DNA of 64,000 nt from Pseudorasbora parva (GCF_024679245.1 NW_027125104.1:62001-126000), one strand, 5' to 3'; shown: positions 1-9,983, counted from the stretch's first letter. The notes: a model not told the origin generated them from the letters alone. Translations and numbers: made by a program.

Positions 1-837
1 AGTGACCCGGAGAGTTCAGAGAACTGAACTGCGTCTGTTTTCATCGAGGTTGTCGAAACCTGCGACCGGTTTGCCGAATGTGGTTTTTCCCACAAACTTT
101 GATATTCAACGGACGAGTTGATTGACAGCAGTGGTCCCAAAGGCAAAGTTGTTCGGATGGAGGTTTTCTGTCGTATGGTACGACTGTCTCGTGCGCGTGC
201 TGTGAAAAAGCACGCGACATACGTTCGCCTATAGCCGCTCTCATGTTGTTGCTTTTTCATTTTAAAGCGCCACTAGGTGGCCATTCACCGCGTCCTTTCT
301 CGCCTGACCCCAGACTGAGCCCGTGCACGGGTGTACCGGCTTGGGTGAAATTGTCTCGTTCCGTCCAAGAGCTATAGCCGTTCTAGCAGACCCCGCCTCG
401 CCCAGCCCGTAGGTTTCGGCCTGCCGCCGCCAAGCTGAATCGAAATTCCCACTTTTTTTCCGATCTGGACGGACAGTCAGACTCCAGAGAATCTTTCTGC
501 ACTGGTTTGGGCCAGATCGGGCAAAAGACCTAGGACTAGTGTGCAAAAGTAGGTTTTTCACAAAATCCCAAATACCCGAAAATTTCGCCAGCGCAACCTT
601 CGAATCCGAGGCATGCGTCTCGCTCGGCTCGAGCCAAGGATTCCGATGATATAAGACACTTGGTTCTGCGGCGTGCGGTTTGGGAGCTACGAGCCATTTC
701 GTACTTTCGGTGGCTGTAGCGCCACCGCCGGGCCCATCGGGGGGCCAGCCTTGGTGATGTTGTAGAGCGAGTGGCTAGTGCCATCCCTCAAAGTTTCAGG
801 TCTCTACGACGTACGGCCTTTGCCAACCCTCCCCCCC
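1..837. other. U1-to-U2 intergenic spacer (unit 1 example)
   Basis: I recognise no gene in this stretch. It holds a perfect 8-bp inverted repeat with a 7-nt loop (CGCGTGCT/AGCACGCG, 194-216), a perfect 12-bp palindrome CCCGTGCACGGG (320-331), a 7-bp hairpin (708-727, CGGTGGC/GCCACCG) and a long C run just before the U2 PSE. The distal enhancer of U2 should lie roughly 200-250 bp upstream of the gene. No exact ATGCAAAT octamer is seen there; a GC-rich CCC-containing stretch on the reverse strand near 680-700 is at most a weak ZNF143/SPH candidate. The spacer recurs in every unit. Confidence 0.7.
194..216. repeat. Spacer hairpin (8-bp perfect arms)
   Basis: CGCGTGCT and AGCACGCG flank the loop GTGAAAA. 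It is present in all full-length units. The 246-bp deletion of units 4 and 8 starts at this hairpin. Function unknown. Confidence 0.75.
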
Positions 838-859
838 CTCACCGCTTCCCAGATGGGCG
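838..859 (+). promoter_or_regulatory. U2 proximal sequence element (PSE), unit 1 example
   Basis: This stretch lies at -61 to -40 from U2 nt 1 and contains TCACCG followed nine bases later by GATGG. The U1 promoter of the same unit has the same core at nearly the same distance, and both fit the placement of vertebrate snRNA PSEs bound by SNAPc. There is no TATA box, as expected for RNA polymerase II snRNA genes. The same element sits at the same offset before every U2 copy. Nine copies carry TCCCCG instead of TCACCG. Confidence 0.75.
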
Positions 860-898
860 TCGCCTTTGCCGGCTCCCCTGCCGCTGCGTCATTGTGTC

Positions 899-1086
899 AT
901 CGCTTCTCGGCCTTTTGGCTAAGATCAAGTGTAGTATCTGTTCTTATCAGTTTAATATCTGATACGTCCCCTATCCGGGGACTGCATATTAAATTGATTT
1001 TTGGCACATGGAGCCGGAACCGGGGCTTGCTCCGTCCACTCCACTCATCGACCTGGTATTGCAGTGCCTCCAGGAACGGTGTGCTT
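899..1086 (+). ncRNA. U2 snRNA, unit 1 (nt 147 variant)
   Basis: U2 is the RNA of the U2 snRNP, which base-pairs with the intron branch point. The gene begins with ATCGCTTCTCGG. It has the branch-point recognition box GTAGTA at nt 33-38, the conserved stem-loop IIa and IIb stretch, the Sm site ATTTTTGG at nt 99-106, stem-loop III (GGGGC/GCTCC) and stem-loop IV with CCTGG...CCAGG. The end is set by the 188-nt length of vertebrate U2 and may be off by 1-3 nt. This copy has T instead of G at nt 147 (1045), at the base of stem-loop IV; only unit 5 shares this. A PSE lies upstream at 838-859 and a 3' box at 1110-1126. Confidence 0.97.
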
Positions 1087-1109
1087 CCCCTTTTTGGGGA
1101 CTGCGAATT

Positions 1110-1126
1110 GTTGTGACTAATAGAAG
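1110..1126 (+). terminator. U2 3' box candidate, unit 1 example
   Basis: The sequence GTTGTGACTAATAGAAG begins 24 nt after the mature U2 end and fits loosely the vertebrate snRNA 3' box (GTTT, short gap, A-rich, ending AGA), which directs Integrator-dependent 3' processing. Between gene and box lies a small CCCC-TTTTT-GGGG hairpin at 1087-1099. It repeats at the same offset in all units. Confidence 0.6.
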
Positions 1127-1494
1127 AACCAACAACACCACTGGAATTTTGTCAGAGAATACAGAAATACGCAGGTAGCGCATACAGAATGACGATGAGG
1201 TGACCGTTGACGATGACCGTGCCACAGAGAAAGCAGCAAGCTGCGGTCATATGAGCATAGGGAAAAAAGAAGAACAAAAGCGTCGGTTGCCGGCCGGCTG
1301 ACTCATCACCGTCACAGCACGTTTTTTGATGTCCCTCTTATTTGAGAGTCTTTACCAACGAGCTGATGAGTCGAATCAGGGGTTTGTGTTGGATGGATTA
1401 GGGACACCTGATTCAAATCAAGGTCAGGCACGCACGCACGCAGCAGTCAAGCAATGGAAGGTGCCCCGTCCTTCCTTTTCTTGGGGGAGGGGAA
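1127..1494. other. U2-to-U1 intergenic spacer (unit 1 example)
   Basis: No gene is recognised. The stretch includes a 10-bp palindrome GCCGGCCGGC (1289-1298), an AP-1/CRE-like TGACTCATCACCGTCAC cluster (1299-1315) lying where a U1 distal enhancer would be expected (about -260 to -240), a dispersed-repeat-like segment (about 1322-1425), an octamer-like ATTCAAAT differing from ATGCAAAT at one base (1411-1418) and a short GCAC microsatellite near 1428-1442. The enhancer roles are conjecture. Confidence 0.5.
1322..1425 (-). repeat. Possible relic of a dispersed teleost repeat
   Basis: Read on the reverse strand, this stretch contains CACCTGATT, CTGATTCGACTCATCAGCTC, GTAAAGACTC and GGGACATC in an order that I recall from an abundant interspersed fish repeat. 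This is recognition from memory and no alignment was run. The class of the repeat is not assigned. It is present in every unit, so it would have been fixed before the array was amplified. Confidence 0.35.
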
Positions 1495-1516
1495 GGTCAC
1501 CGTGTTTGAGGATGGC
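1495..1516 (+). promoter_or_regulatory. U1 proximal sequence element (PSE), unit 1 example
   Basis: GTCACCGTG followed by GAGGATGG lies at -63 to -42 from U1 nt 1. It shares the TCACCG...GATGG core with the U2 PSE and resembles the vertebrate U1 PSE start. The same element precedes every U1 copy. Confidence 0.75.
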
Positions 1517-1557
1517 GAAGGGGGATAGGGCGCCTCTGCCTGGAGGCCAGGCAACTC

Positions 1558-1721
1558 ATACTTACCTGGCAGGGGAGACACCATGATCAGGAAGGTGGTT
1601 CACCCAGGGCGAGGCTCGGCCATTGCACTCCGGTTGTGCTGACCCCTGTGAATTCCCCAAATGTGGGAATCTCGACTGCATAATTTATGGTAGTGGGGGA
1701 CTGCGTTCGCGCTCTCCCCTG
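1558..1721 (+). ncRNA. U1 snRNA, unit 1 (nt 92 variant)
   Basis: U1 is the RNA of the U1 snRNP, which recognises the 5' splice site. The 164-nt gene starts ATACTTACCTG, whose nt 3-11 pair with the 5' splice site. Loop I has ATCAGGAAG, matching the U1-70K site AUCANGAAG. Loop II has ATTGCACTCC, the U1A site. The Sm site AATTTATGG follows, then terminal stem-loop IV with a TTCG loop, ending CCCCTG. This copy has T instead of C at nt 92 (1649), shared only with unit 5. A PSE lies at 1495-1516 and a strong 3' box at 1731-1743. Confidence 0.98.
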
Positions 1722-1730
1722 TACACACTG

Positions 1731-1743
1731 GTTAAAAGCAGAT
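1731..1743 (+). terminator. U1 3' box, unit 1 example
   Basis: GTTAAAAGCAGAT begins 10 nt after the U1 3' end and is a good match to the vertebrate snRNA 3' box consensus (GTTTN0-3AAARNNAGA). It recurs at the same offset in all units. Confidence 0.8.
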
Positions 1744-2754
1744 AGCGTGGAGGGAAAAAGCGTGCGGTTCTTGACGCTTGTGGCGCCGCCCACTGCCCCA
1801 AAGGGTGAAGTTGCACCAGTTTTGTTATGTTTCTGTCTCTTTCTGCTGTGTCAGCCAGTGACCCGGAGAGTTCAGAGAACTGAACTGCGTCTGTTTTCAT
1901 CGAGGTTGTCGAAACCTGCGACCGGTTTGCCGAATGTGGTTTTTCCCACAAACTTTGATATTCAACGGACGAGTTGATTGACAGCAGTGGTCCCAAAGGC
2001 AAAGTTGTTCGGATGGAGGTTTTCTGTCGTATGGTACGACTGTCTCGTGCGCGTGCTGTGAAAAAGCACGCGACATACGTTCGCCTATAGCCGCTCTCAT
2101 GTTGTTGCTTTTTCATTTTAAAGCGCCACTAGGTGGCCATTCACCGCGTCCTTTCTCGCCTGACCCCAGACTGAGCCCGTGCACGGGTGTACCGGCTTGG
2201 GTGAAATTGTCTCGTTCCGTCCAAGAGCTATAGCCGTTCTAGCAGACCCCGCCTCGCCCAGCCCGTAGGTTTCGGCCTGCCGCCGCCAAGCTGAATCGAA
2301 ATTCCCACTTTTTTTCCGATCTGGACGGACAGTCAGACTCCAGAGAATCTTTCTGCACTGGTTTGGGCCAGATCGGGCAAAAGACCTAGGACTAGTGTGC
2401 AAAAGTAGGTTTTTCACAAAATCCCAAATACCCGAAAATTTCGCCAGCGCAACCTTCGAATCCGAGGCATGCGTCTCGCTCGGCTCGAGCCAAGGATTCC
2501 GATGATATAAGACACTTGGTTCTGCGGCGTGCGGTTTGGGAGCTACGAGCCATTTCGTACTTTCGGTGGCTGTAGCGCCACCGCCGGGCCCATCGGGGGG
2601 CCAGCCTTGGTGATGTTGTAGAGCGAGTGGCTAGTACCATCCCTCAAAGTTTCAGGTCTCTACGACGTACGGCCTTTGCCAACCCTCCCCCCCCTCCCCG
2701 CTTCCCAGATGGGCGTCGCCTTTGCCGGCTCCCCTGCCGCTGCGTCATTGTGTC

Positions 2755-2942
2755 ATCGCTTCTCGGCCTTTTGGCTAAGATCAAGTGTAGTATCTGTTCT
2801 TATCAGTTTAATATCTGATACGTCCCCTATCCGGGGACTGCATATTAAATTGATTTTTGGCACATGGAGCCGGAACCGGGGCTTGCTCCGTCCACTCCAC
2901 GCATCGACCTGGTATTGCAGTGCCTCCAGGAACGGTGTGCTT
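2755..2942 (+). ncRNA. U2 snRNA, unit 2
   Basis: The gene body has the window consensus, with G at nt 147. Its PSE has C for A at -58 (2697), giving TCCCCG. Confidence 0.97.
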
Positions 2943-3413
2943 CCCCTTTTTGGGGACTGCGAATTGTTGTGACTAATAGAAGAACCAACAACACCACTGG
3001 AATTTTGTCAGAGAATACAGAAATACGCAGGAAGCGCATACAGAATGACGATGAGGTGACCGTTGACGATGACCGTGCCACAGAGAAAGCAGCAAGCTGC
3101 GGTCATATGAGCATAGGGAAAAAAGAAGAACAAAAGCGTCGGTTGCCGGCCGGCTGACTCATCACCGTCACAGCACGTTTTTTGATGTCCCTCTTATTTG
3201 AGAGTCTTTACCAACGAGCTGATGAGTCGAATCAGGGGTTTGTGTTGGATGGATTAGGGACACCTGATTCAAATCAAGGTCAGGCACGCACGCACGCAGC
3301 AGTCAAGCAATGGAAGGTGCCCCGTCCTTCCTTTTCTTGGGGGAGGGGAAGGTCACCGTGTTTGAGGATGGCGAAGGGGGATAGGGCGCCTCTGCCTGGA
3401 GGCCAGGCAACTC

Positions 3414-3577
3414 ATACTTACCTGGCAGGGGAGACACCATGATCAGGAAGGTGGTTCACCCAGGGCGAGGCTCGGCCATTGCACTCCGGTTGTGCTGACC
3501 CCTGCGAATTCCCCAAATGTGGGAATCTCGACTGCATAATTTATGGTAGTGGGGGACTGCGTTCGCGCTCTCCCCTG
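3414..3577 (+). ncRNA. U1 snRNA, unit 2
   Basis: Consensus copy, with C at nt 92, C at nt 147 and A at -5. Confidence 0.97.
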
Positions 3578-4610
3578 TACACACTGGTTAAAAGCAGATA
3601 GCGTGGAGGGAAAAAGCGTGCGGTTCTTGACGCTTGTGGCGCCGCCCACTGCCCCAAAGGGTGAAGTTGCACCAGTTTTGTTATGTTTCTGTCTCTTTCT
3701 GCTGTGTCAGCCAGTGACCCGGAGAGTTCAGAGAACTGAACTGCGTCTGTTTTCATCGAGGTTGTCGAAACCTGCGACCGGTTTGCCGAATGTGGTTTTT
3801 CCCACAAACTTTGATATTCAACGGACGAGTTGATTGACAGCAGTGGTCCCAAAGGCAAAGTTGTTCGGATGGAGGTTTTCTGTCGTATGGTACGACTGTC
3901 TCGTGCGCGTGCTGTGAAAAAGCACGCGACATACGTTCGCCTATAGCCGCTCTCATGTTGTTGCTTTTTCATTTTAAAGCGCCACTAGGTGGCCATTCAC
4001 CGCGTCCTTTCTCGCCTGACCCCAGACTGAGCCCGTGCACGGGTGTACCGGCTTGGGTGAAATTGTCTCGTTCCGTCCAAGAGCTATAGCCGTTCTAGCA
4101 GACCCCGCCTCGCCCAGCCCGTAGGTTTCGGCCTGCCGCCGCCAAGCTGAATCGAAATTCCCACTTTTTTTTCGATCTGGACGGACAGTCAGACTCCAGA
4201 GAATCTTTCTGCACTGGTTTGGGCCAGATCGGGCAAAAGACCTAGGACTAGTGTGCAAAAGTAGGTTTTTCACAAAATCCCAAATACCCGAAAATTTCGC
4301 CAGCGCAACCTTCGAATCCGAGGCATGCGTCTCGCTCGGCTCGAGCCAAGGATTCCGATGATATAAGACACTTGGTTCTGCGGCGTGCGGTTTGGGAGCT
4401 ACGAGCCATTTCGTACTTTCGGTGGCTGTAGCGCCACCGCCGGGCCCATCGGGGGGCCAGCCTTGGTGATGTTGTAGAGCGAGTGGCTAGTACCATCCCT
4501 CAAAGTTTCAGGTCTCTACGACGTACGGCCTTTGCCAACCCTCCCCCCCCTCACCGCTTCCCAGATGGGCGTCGCCTTTGCCGGCTCCCCTGCCGCTGCG
4601 TCATTGTGTC

Positions 4611-4798
4611 ATCGCTTCTCGGCCTTTTGGCTAAGATCAAGTGTAGTATCTGTTCTTATCAGTTTAATATCTGATACGTCCCCTATCCGGGGACTGCATA
4701 TTAAATTGATTTTTGGCACATGGAGCCGGAACCGGGGCTTGCTCCGTCCACTCCACGCATCGACCTGGTATTGCAGTGCCTCCAGGAACGGTGTGCTT
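4611..4798 (+). ncRNA. U2 snRNA, unit 3
   Basis: Consensus gene body and consensus TCACCG PSE. The spacer upstream has a C-to-T change that lengthens a T run near 4167-4174, shared with unit 7. Confidence 0.97.
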
Positions 4799-5269
4799 CC
4801 CCTTTTTGGGGACTGCGAATTGTTGTGACTAATAGAAGAACCAACAACACCACTGGAATTTTGTCAGAGAATACAGAAATACGCAGGAAGCGCATACAGA
4901 ATGACGATGAGGTGACCGTTGACGATGACCGTGCCACAGAGAAAGCAGCAAGCTGCGGTCATATGAGCATAGGGAAAAAAGAAGAACAAAAGCGTCGGTT
5001 GCCGGCCGGCTGACTCATCACCGTCACAGCACGTTTTTTGATGTCCCTCTTATTTGAGAGTCTTTACCAACGAGCTGATGAGTCGAATCAGGGGTTTGTG
5101 TTGGATGGATTAGGGACACCTGATTCAAATCAAGGTCAGGCACGCACGCACGCAGCAGTCAAGCAATGGAAGGTGCCCCGTCCTTCCTTTTCTTGGGGGA
5201 GGGGAAGGTCACCGTGTTTGAGGATGGCGAAGGGGGATAGGGCGCCTCTGCCTGGAGGCCAGGCAACTC

Positions 5270-5433
5270 ATACTTACCTGGCAGGGGAGACACCATGATC
5301 AGGAAGGTGGTTCACCCAGGGCGAGGCTCGGCCATTGCACTCCGGTTGTGCTGACCCCTGCGAATTCCCCAAATGTGGGAATCTCGACTGCATAATTTAT
5401 GGTAGTGGGGGACTGCGTTCGCGCTCTCCCCTG
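5270..5433 (+). ncRNA. U1 snRNA, unit 3
   Basis: Consensus copy. The trailing spacer carries the 20-bp duplications at 5561-5620. Confidence 0.97.
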
Positions 5434-5560
5434 TACACACTGGTTAAAAGCAGATAGCGTGGAGGGAAAAAGCGTGCGGTTCTTGACGCTTGTGGCGCCG
5501 CCCACTGCCCCAAAGGGTGAAGTTGCACCAGTTTTGTTATGTTTCTGTCTCTTTCTGCTG

Positions 5561-5620
5561 TGACCCGGATGTTTCTGCTGTGACCCGGATGTTTCTGTTA
5601 TGTTTCTGTCTCTTTCTGCA
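5561..5620 (+). repeat. Spacer expansion of 20-bp repeats (unit 3/4 junction)
   Basis: Ordinary units read CTGCTGTGTCAGCCAGTGACCC here. This junction instead has two near-identical 20-bp units, TGACCCGGATGTTTCTGCTG at 5561-5580 and a close copy at 5581-5600, then a second copy of the TATGTTTCTGTCTCTTTCTG motif. The net gain is 51 bp. It looks like a local replication-slippage product. Confidence 0.9.
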
Positions 5621-6271
5621 GTGACCCGGAGAGTTCAGAGAACTGAACTGCGTCTGTTTTCATCGAGGTTGTCGAAACCTGCGACCGGTTTGCCGAATGT
5701 GGTTTTTCCCACAAACTTTGATATTCAACGGACGAGTTGATTGACAGCAGTGGTCCCAAAGGCAAAGTTGTTCGGATGGAGGTTTTCTGTCGTATGGTAC
5801 GACTGTCTCGTGCGCGTGCTGCCACTTTTTTTCCGATCTGGACGGACAGTCAGACTCCAGAGAATCTTTCTGCACTGGTTTGGGCCAGATCGGGCAAAAG
5901 ACCTAGGACTAGTGTGCAAAAGTAGGTTTTTCACAAAATCCCAAATACCCGAAAATTTCGCCAGCGCAACCTTCGAATCCGAGGCATGCGTCTCGCTCGG
6001 CTCGAGCCAAGGATTCCGATGATATAAGACACTTGGTTCTGCGGCGTGCGGTTTGGGAGCTACGAGCCATTTCGTACTTTCGGTGGCTGTAGCGCCACCG
6101 CCGGGCCCATCGGGGGGCCAGCCTTGGTGATGTTGTAGAGCGAGTGGCTAGTACCATCCCTCAAAGTTTCAGGTCTCTACGACGTACGGCCTTTGCCAAC
6201 CCTCCCCCCCCTCACCGCTTCCCAGATGGGCGTCGCCTTTGCCGGCTCCCCTGCCGCTGCGTCATTGTGTC
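5621..6271. other. Shortened spacer with 246-bp deletion (unit 4)
   Basis: At 5821/5822 the sequence jumps from GCGTGCTG to CCACTTTTT. It lacks the segment equivalent to 2059-2304 of unit 2, which includes the right arm of the spacer hairpin and the 12-bp palindrome. The U2 PSE is retained, about 390 bp downstream of the junction. Confidence 0.93.
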
Positions 6272-6459
6272 ATCGCTTCTCGGCCTTTTGGCTAAGATCA
6301 AGTGTAGTATCTGTTCTTATCAGTTTAATATCTGATACGTCCCCTATCCGGGGACTGCATATTAAATTGATTTTTGGCACATGGAGCCGGAACCGGGGCT
6401 TGCTCCGTCCACTCCACGCATCGACCTGGTATTGCAGTGCCTCCAGGAACGGTGTGCTT
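6272..6459 (+). ncRNA. U2 snRNA, unit 4 (short unit)
   Basis: Consensus gene body and PSE, despite the deletion in the upstream spacer about 450 bp before the gene. Confidence 0.97.
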
Positions 6460-6930
6460 CCCCTTTTTGGGGACTGCGAATTGTTGTGACTAATAGAAGA
6501 ACCAACAACACCACTGGAATTTTGTCAGAGAATACAGAAATACGCAGGAAGCGCATACAGAATGACGATGAGGTGACCGTTGACGATGACCGTGCCACAG
6601 AGAAAGCAGCAAGCTGCGGTCATATGAGCATAGGGAAAAAAGAAGAACAAAAGCGTCGGTTGCCGGCCGGCTGACTCATCACCGTCACAGCACGTTTTTT
6701 GATGTCCCTCTTATTTGAGAGTCTTTACCAACGAGCTGATGAGTCGAATCAGGGGTTTGTGTTGGATGGATTAGGGACACCTGATTCAAATCAAGGTCAG
6801 GCACGCACGCACGCAGCAGTCAAGCAATGGAAGGTGCCCCGTCCTTCCTTTTCTTGGGGGAGGGGAAGGTCACCGTGTTTGAGGATGGCGAAGGGGGATA
6901 GGGCGCCTCTGCCTGGAGGCCAGGCAACTC

Positions 6931-7094
6931 ATACTTACCTGGCAGGGGAGACACCATGATCAGGAAGGTGGTTCACCCAGGGCGAGGCTCGGCCATTGCA
7001 CTCCGGTTGTGCTGACCCCTGCGAATTCCCCAAATGTGGGAATCTCGACTGCATAATTTATGGTAGTGGGGGACTGCGTTCGCGCTCTCCCCTG
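6931..7094 (+). ncRNA. U1 snRNA, unit 4
   Basis: Consensus copy, followed by the ordinary trailing spacer without the 51-bp expansion. Confidence 0.97.
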
Positions 7095-8127
7095 TACACA
7101 CTGGTTAAAAGCAGATAGCGTGGAGGGAAAAAGCGTGCGGTTCTTGACGCTTGTGGCGCCGCCCACTGCCCCAAAGGGTGAAGTTGCACCAGTTTTGTTA
7201 TGTTTCTGTCTCTTTCTGCTGTGTCAGCCAGTGACCCGGAGAGTTCAGAGAACTGAACTGCGTCTGTTTTCATCGAGGTTGTCGAAACCTGCGACCGGTT
7301 TGCCGAATGTGGTTTTTCCCACAAACTTTGATATTCAACGGACGAGTTGATTGACAGCAGTGGTCCCAAAGGCAAAGTTGTTCGGATGGAGGTTTTCTGT
7401 CGTATGGTACGACTGTCTCGTGCGCGTGCTGTGAAAAAGCACGCGACATACGTTCGCCTATAGCCGCTCTCATGTTGTTGCTTTTTCATTTTAAAGCGCC
7501 ACTAGGTGGCCATTCACCGCGTCCTTTCTCGCCTGACCCCAGACTGAGCCCGTGCACGGGTGTACCGGCTTGGGTGAAATTGTCTCGTTCCGTCCAAGAG
7601 CTATAGCCGTTCTAGCAGACCCCGCCTCGCCCAGCCCGTAGGTTTCGGCCTGCCGCCGCCAAGCTGAATCGAAATTCCCACTTTTTTTCCGATCTGGACG
7701 GACAGTCAGACTCCAGAGAATCTTTCTGCACTGGTTTGGGCCAGATCGGGCAAAAGACCTAGGACTAGTGTGCAAAAGTAGGTTTTTCACAAAATCCCAA
7801 ATACCCGAAAATTTCGCCAGCGCAACCTTCGAATCCGAGGCATGCGTCTCGCTCGGCTCGAGCCAAGGATTCCGATGATATAAGACACTTGGTTCTGCGG
7901 CGTGCGGTTTGGGAGCTACGAGCCATTTCGTACTTTCGGTGGCTGTAGCGCCACCGCCGGGCCCATCGGGGGGCCAGCCTTGGTGATGTTGTAGAGCGAG
8001 TGGCTAGTGCCATCCCTCAAAGTTTCAGGTCTCTACGACGTACGGCCTTTGCCAACCCTCCCCCCCCTCACCGCTTCCCAGATGGGCGTCGCCTTTGCCG
8101 GCTCCCCTGCCGCTGCGTCATTGTGTC

Positions 8128-8315
8128 ATCGCTTCTCGGCCTTTTGGCTAAGATCAAGTGTAGTATCTGTTCTTATCAGTTTAATATCTGATACGTCCCC
8201 TATCCGGGGACTGCATATTAAATTGATTTTTGGCACATGGAGCCGGAACCGGGGCTTGCTCCGTCCACTCCACTCATCGACCTGGTATTGCAGTGCCTCC
8301 AGGAACGGTGTGCTT
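8128..8315 (+). ncRNA. U2 snRNA, unit 5 (nt 147 variant)
   Basis: T at nt 147 (8274), as in unit 1; the second copy of the A-type unit. Confidence 0.97.
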
Positions 8316-8786
8316 CCCCTTTTTGGGGACTGCGAATTGTTGTGACTAATAGAAGAACCAACAACACCACTGGAATTTTGTCAGAGAATACAGAAATACG
8401 CAGGTAGCGCATACAGAATGACGATGAGGTGACCGTTGACGATGACCGTGCCACAGAGAAAGCAGCAAGCTGCGGTCATATGAGCATAGGGAAAAAAGAA
8501 GAACAAAAGCGTCGGTTGCCGGCCGGCTGACTCATCACCGTCACAGCACGTTTTTTGATGTCCCTCTTATTTGAGAGTCTTTACCAACGAGCTGATGAGT
8601 CGAATCAGGGGTTTGTGTTGGATGGATTAGGGACACCTGATTCAAATCAAGGTCAGGCACGCACGCACGCAGCAGTCAAGCAATGGAAGGTGCCCCGTCC
8701 TTCCTTTTCTTGGGGGAGGGGAAGGTCACCGTGTTTGAGGATGGCGAAGGGGGATAGGGCGCCTCTGCCTGGAGGCCAGGCAACTC

Positions 8787-8950
8787 ATACTTACCTGGCA
8801 GGGGAGACACCATGATCAGGAAGGTGGTTCACCCAGGGCGAGGCTCGGCCATTGCACTCCGGTTGTGCTGACCCCTGTGAATTCCCCAAATGTGGGAATC
8901 TCGACTGCATAATTTATGGTAGTGGGGGACTGCGTTCGCGCTCTCCCCTG
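8787..8950 (+). ncRNA. U1 snRNA, unit 5 (nt 92 variant)
   Basis: T at nt 92 (8878), as in unit 1. Confidence 0.97.
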
Positions 8951-9983
8951 TACACACTGGTTAAAAGCAGATAGCGTGGAGGGAAAAAGCGTGCGGTTCT
9001 TGACGCTTGTGGCGCCGCCCACTGCCCCAAAGGGTGAAGTTGCACCAGTTTTGTTATGTTTCTGTCTCTTTCTGCTGTGTCAGCCAGTGACCCGGAGAGT
9101 TCAGAGAACTGAACTGCGTCTGTTTTCATCGAGGTTGTCGAAACCTGCGACCGGTTTGCCGAATGTGGTTTTTCCCACAAACTTTGATATTCAACGGACG
9201 AGTTGATTGACAGCAGTGGTCCCAAAGGCAAAGTTGTTCGGATGGAGGTTTTCTGTCGTATGGTACGACTGTCTCGTGCGCGTGCTGTGAAAAAGCACGC
9301 GACATACGTTCGCCTATAGCCGCTCTCATGTTGTTGCTTTTTCATTTTAAAGCGCCACTAGGTGGCCATTCACCGCGTCCTTTCTCGCCTGACCCCAGAC
9401 TGAGCCCGTGCACGGGTGTACCGGCTTGGGTGAAATTGTCTCGTTCCGTCCAAGAGCTATAGCCGTTCTAGCAGACCCCGCCTCGCCCAGCCCGTAGGTT
9501 TCGGCCTGCCGCCGCCAAGCTGAATCGAAATTCCCACTTTTTTTCCGATCTGGACGGACAGTCAGACTCCAGAGAATCTTTCTGCACTGGTTTGGGCCAG
9601 ATCGGGCAAAAGACCTAGGACTAGTGTGCAAAAGTAGGTTTTTCACAAAATCCCAAATACCCGAAAATTTCGCCAGCGCAACCTTCGAATCCGAGGCATG
9701 CGTCTCGCTCGGCTCGAGCCAAGGATTCCGATGATATAAGACACTTGGTTCTGCGGCGTGCGGTTTGGGAGCTACGAGCCATTTCGTACTTTCGGTGGCT
9801 GTAGCGCCACCGCCGGGCCCATCGGGGGGCCAGCCTTGGTGATGTTGTAGAGCGAGTGGCTAGTACCATCCCTCAAAGTTTCAGGTCTCTACGACGTACG
9901 GCCTTTGCCAACCCTCCCCCCCCTCCCCGCTTCCCAGATGGGCGTCGCCTTTGCCGGCTCCCCTGCCGCTGCGTCATTGTGTC

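Larger units (their letters stand above)
1..7229 (+). repeat. Four-unit higher-order repeat, copy 1
   Basis: Units 1-4 form a block A-B-C-D. A has T at U2 nt 147, T at U1 nt 92 and a TAG-creating change after U2 near 1175. B has a changed U2 PSE. C ends with a 51-bp spacer expansion. D carries a 246-bp deletion. The same order recurs exactly 7,229 bp later, and 3x1856+1661 equals 7229. I compared diagnostic positions, not every base. Confidence 0.93.

Noticed and set aside
596..612. tRNA B-box-like CCTTCGAATCCG in the spacer
   Set aside because: No T-stem can form around it, and no A box or acceptor stem is found at the right distance.
41..1116. Short open frames of 60-143 codons on both strands in each unit
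   Set aside because: They overlap U1, U2 and spacers, are antisense to one another, recur only because the unit recurs, and several are ended or altered by single unit variants. None shows a recognisable domain.
1361..1379. Hammerhead-ribozyme-like CTGATGAGTCGAA
   Set aside because: The CTGATGA core is present, but the second core strand reads GAAT instead of GAAA, there is no room for stem II, and the stretch is better explained as a simple inverted repeat CTGAT/ATCAG.
1690..1721. U1 stem-loop IV followed by T-poor DNA as a Pol III or rho-independent terminator
   Set aside because: There is no T run after the stem. The GTTAAAAGCAGAT 3' box fits RNA polymerase II snRNA processing instead.
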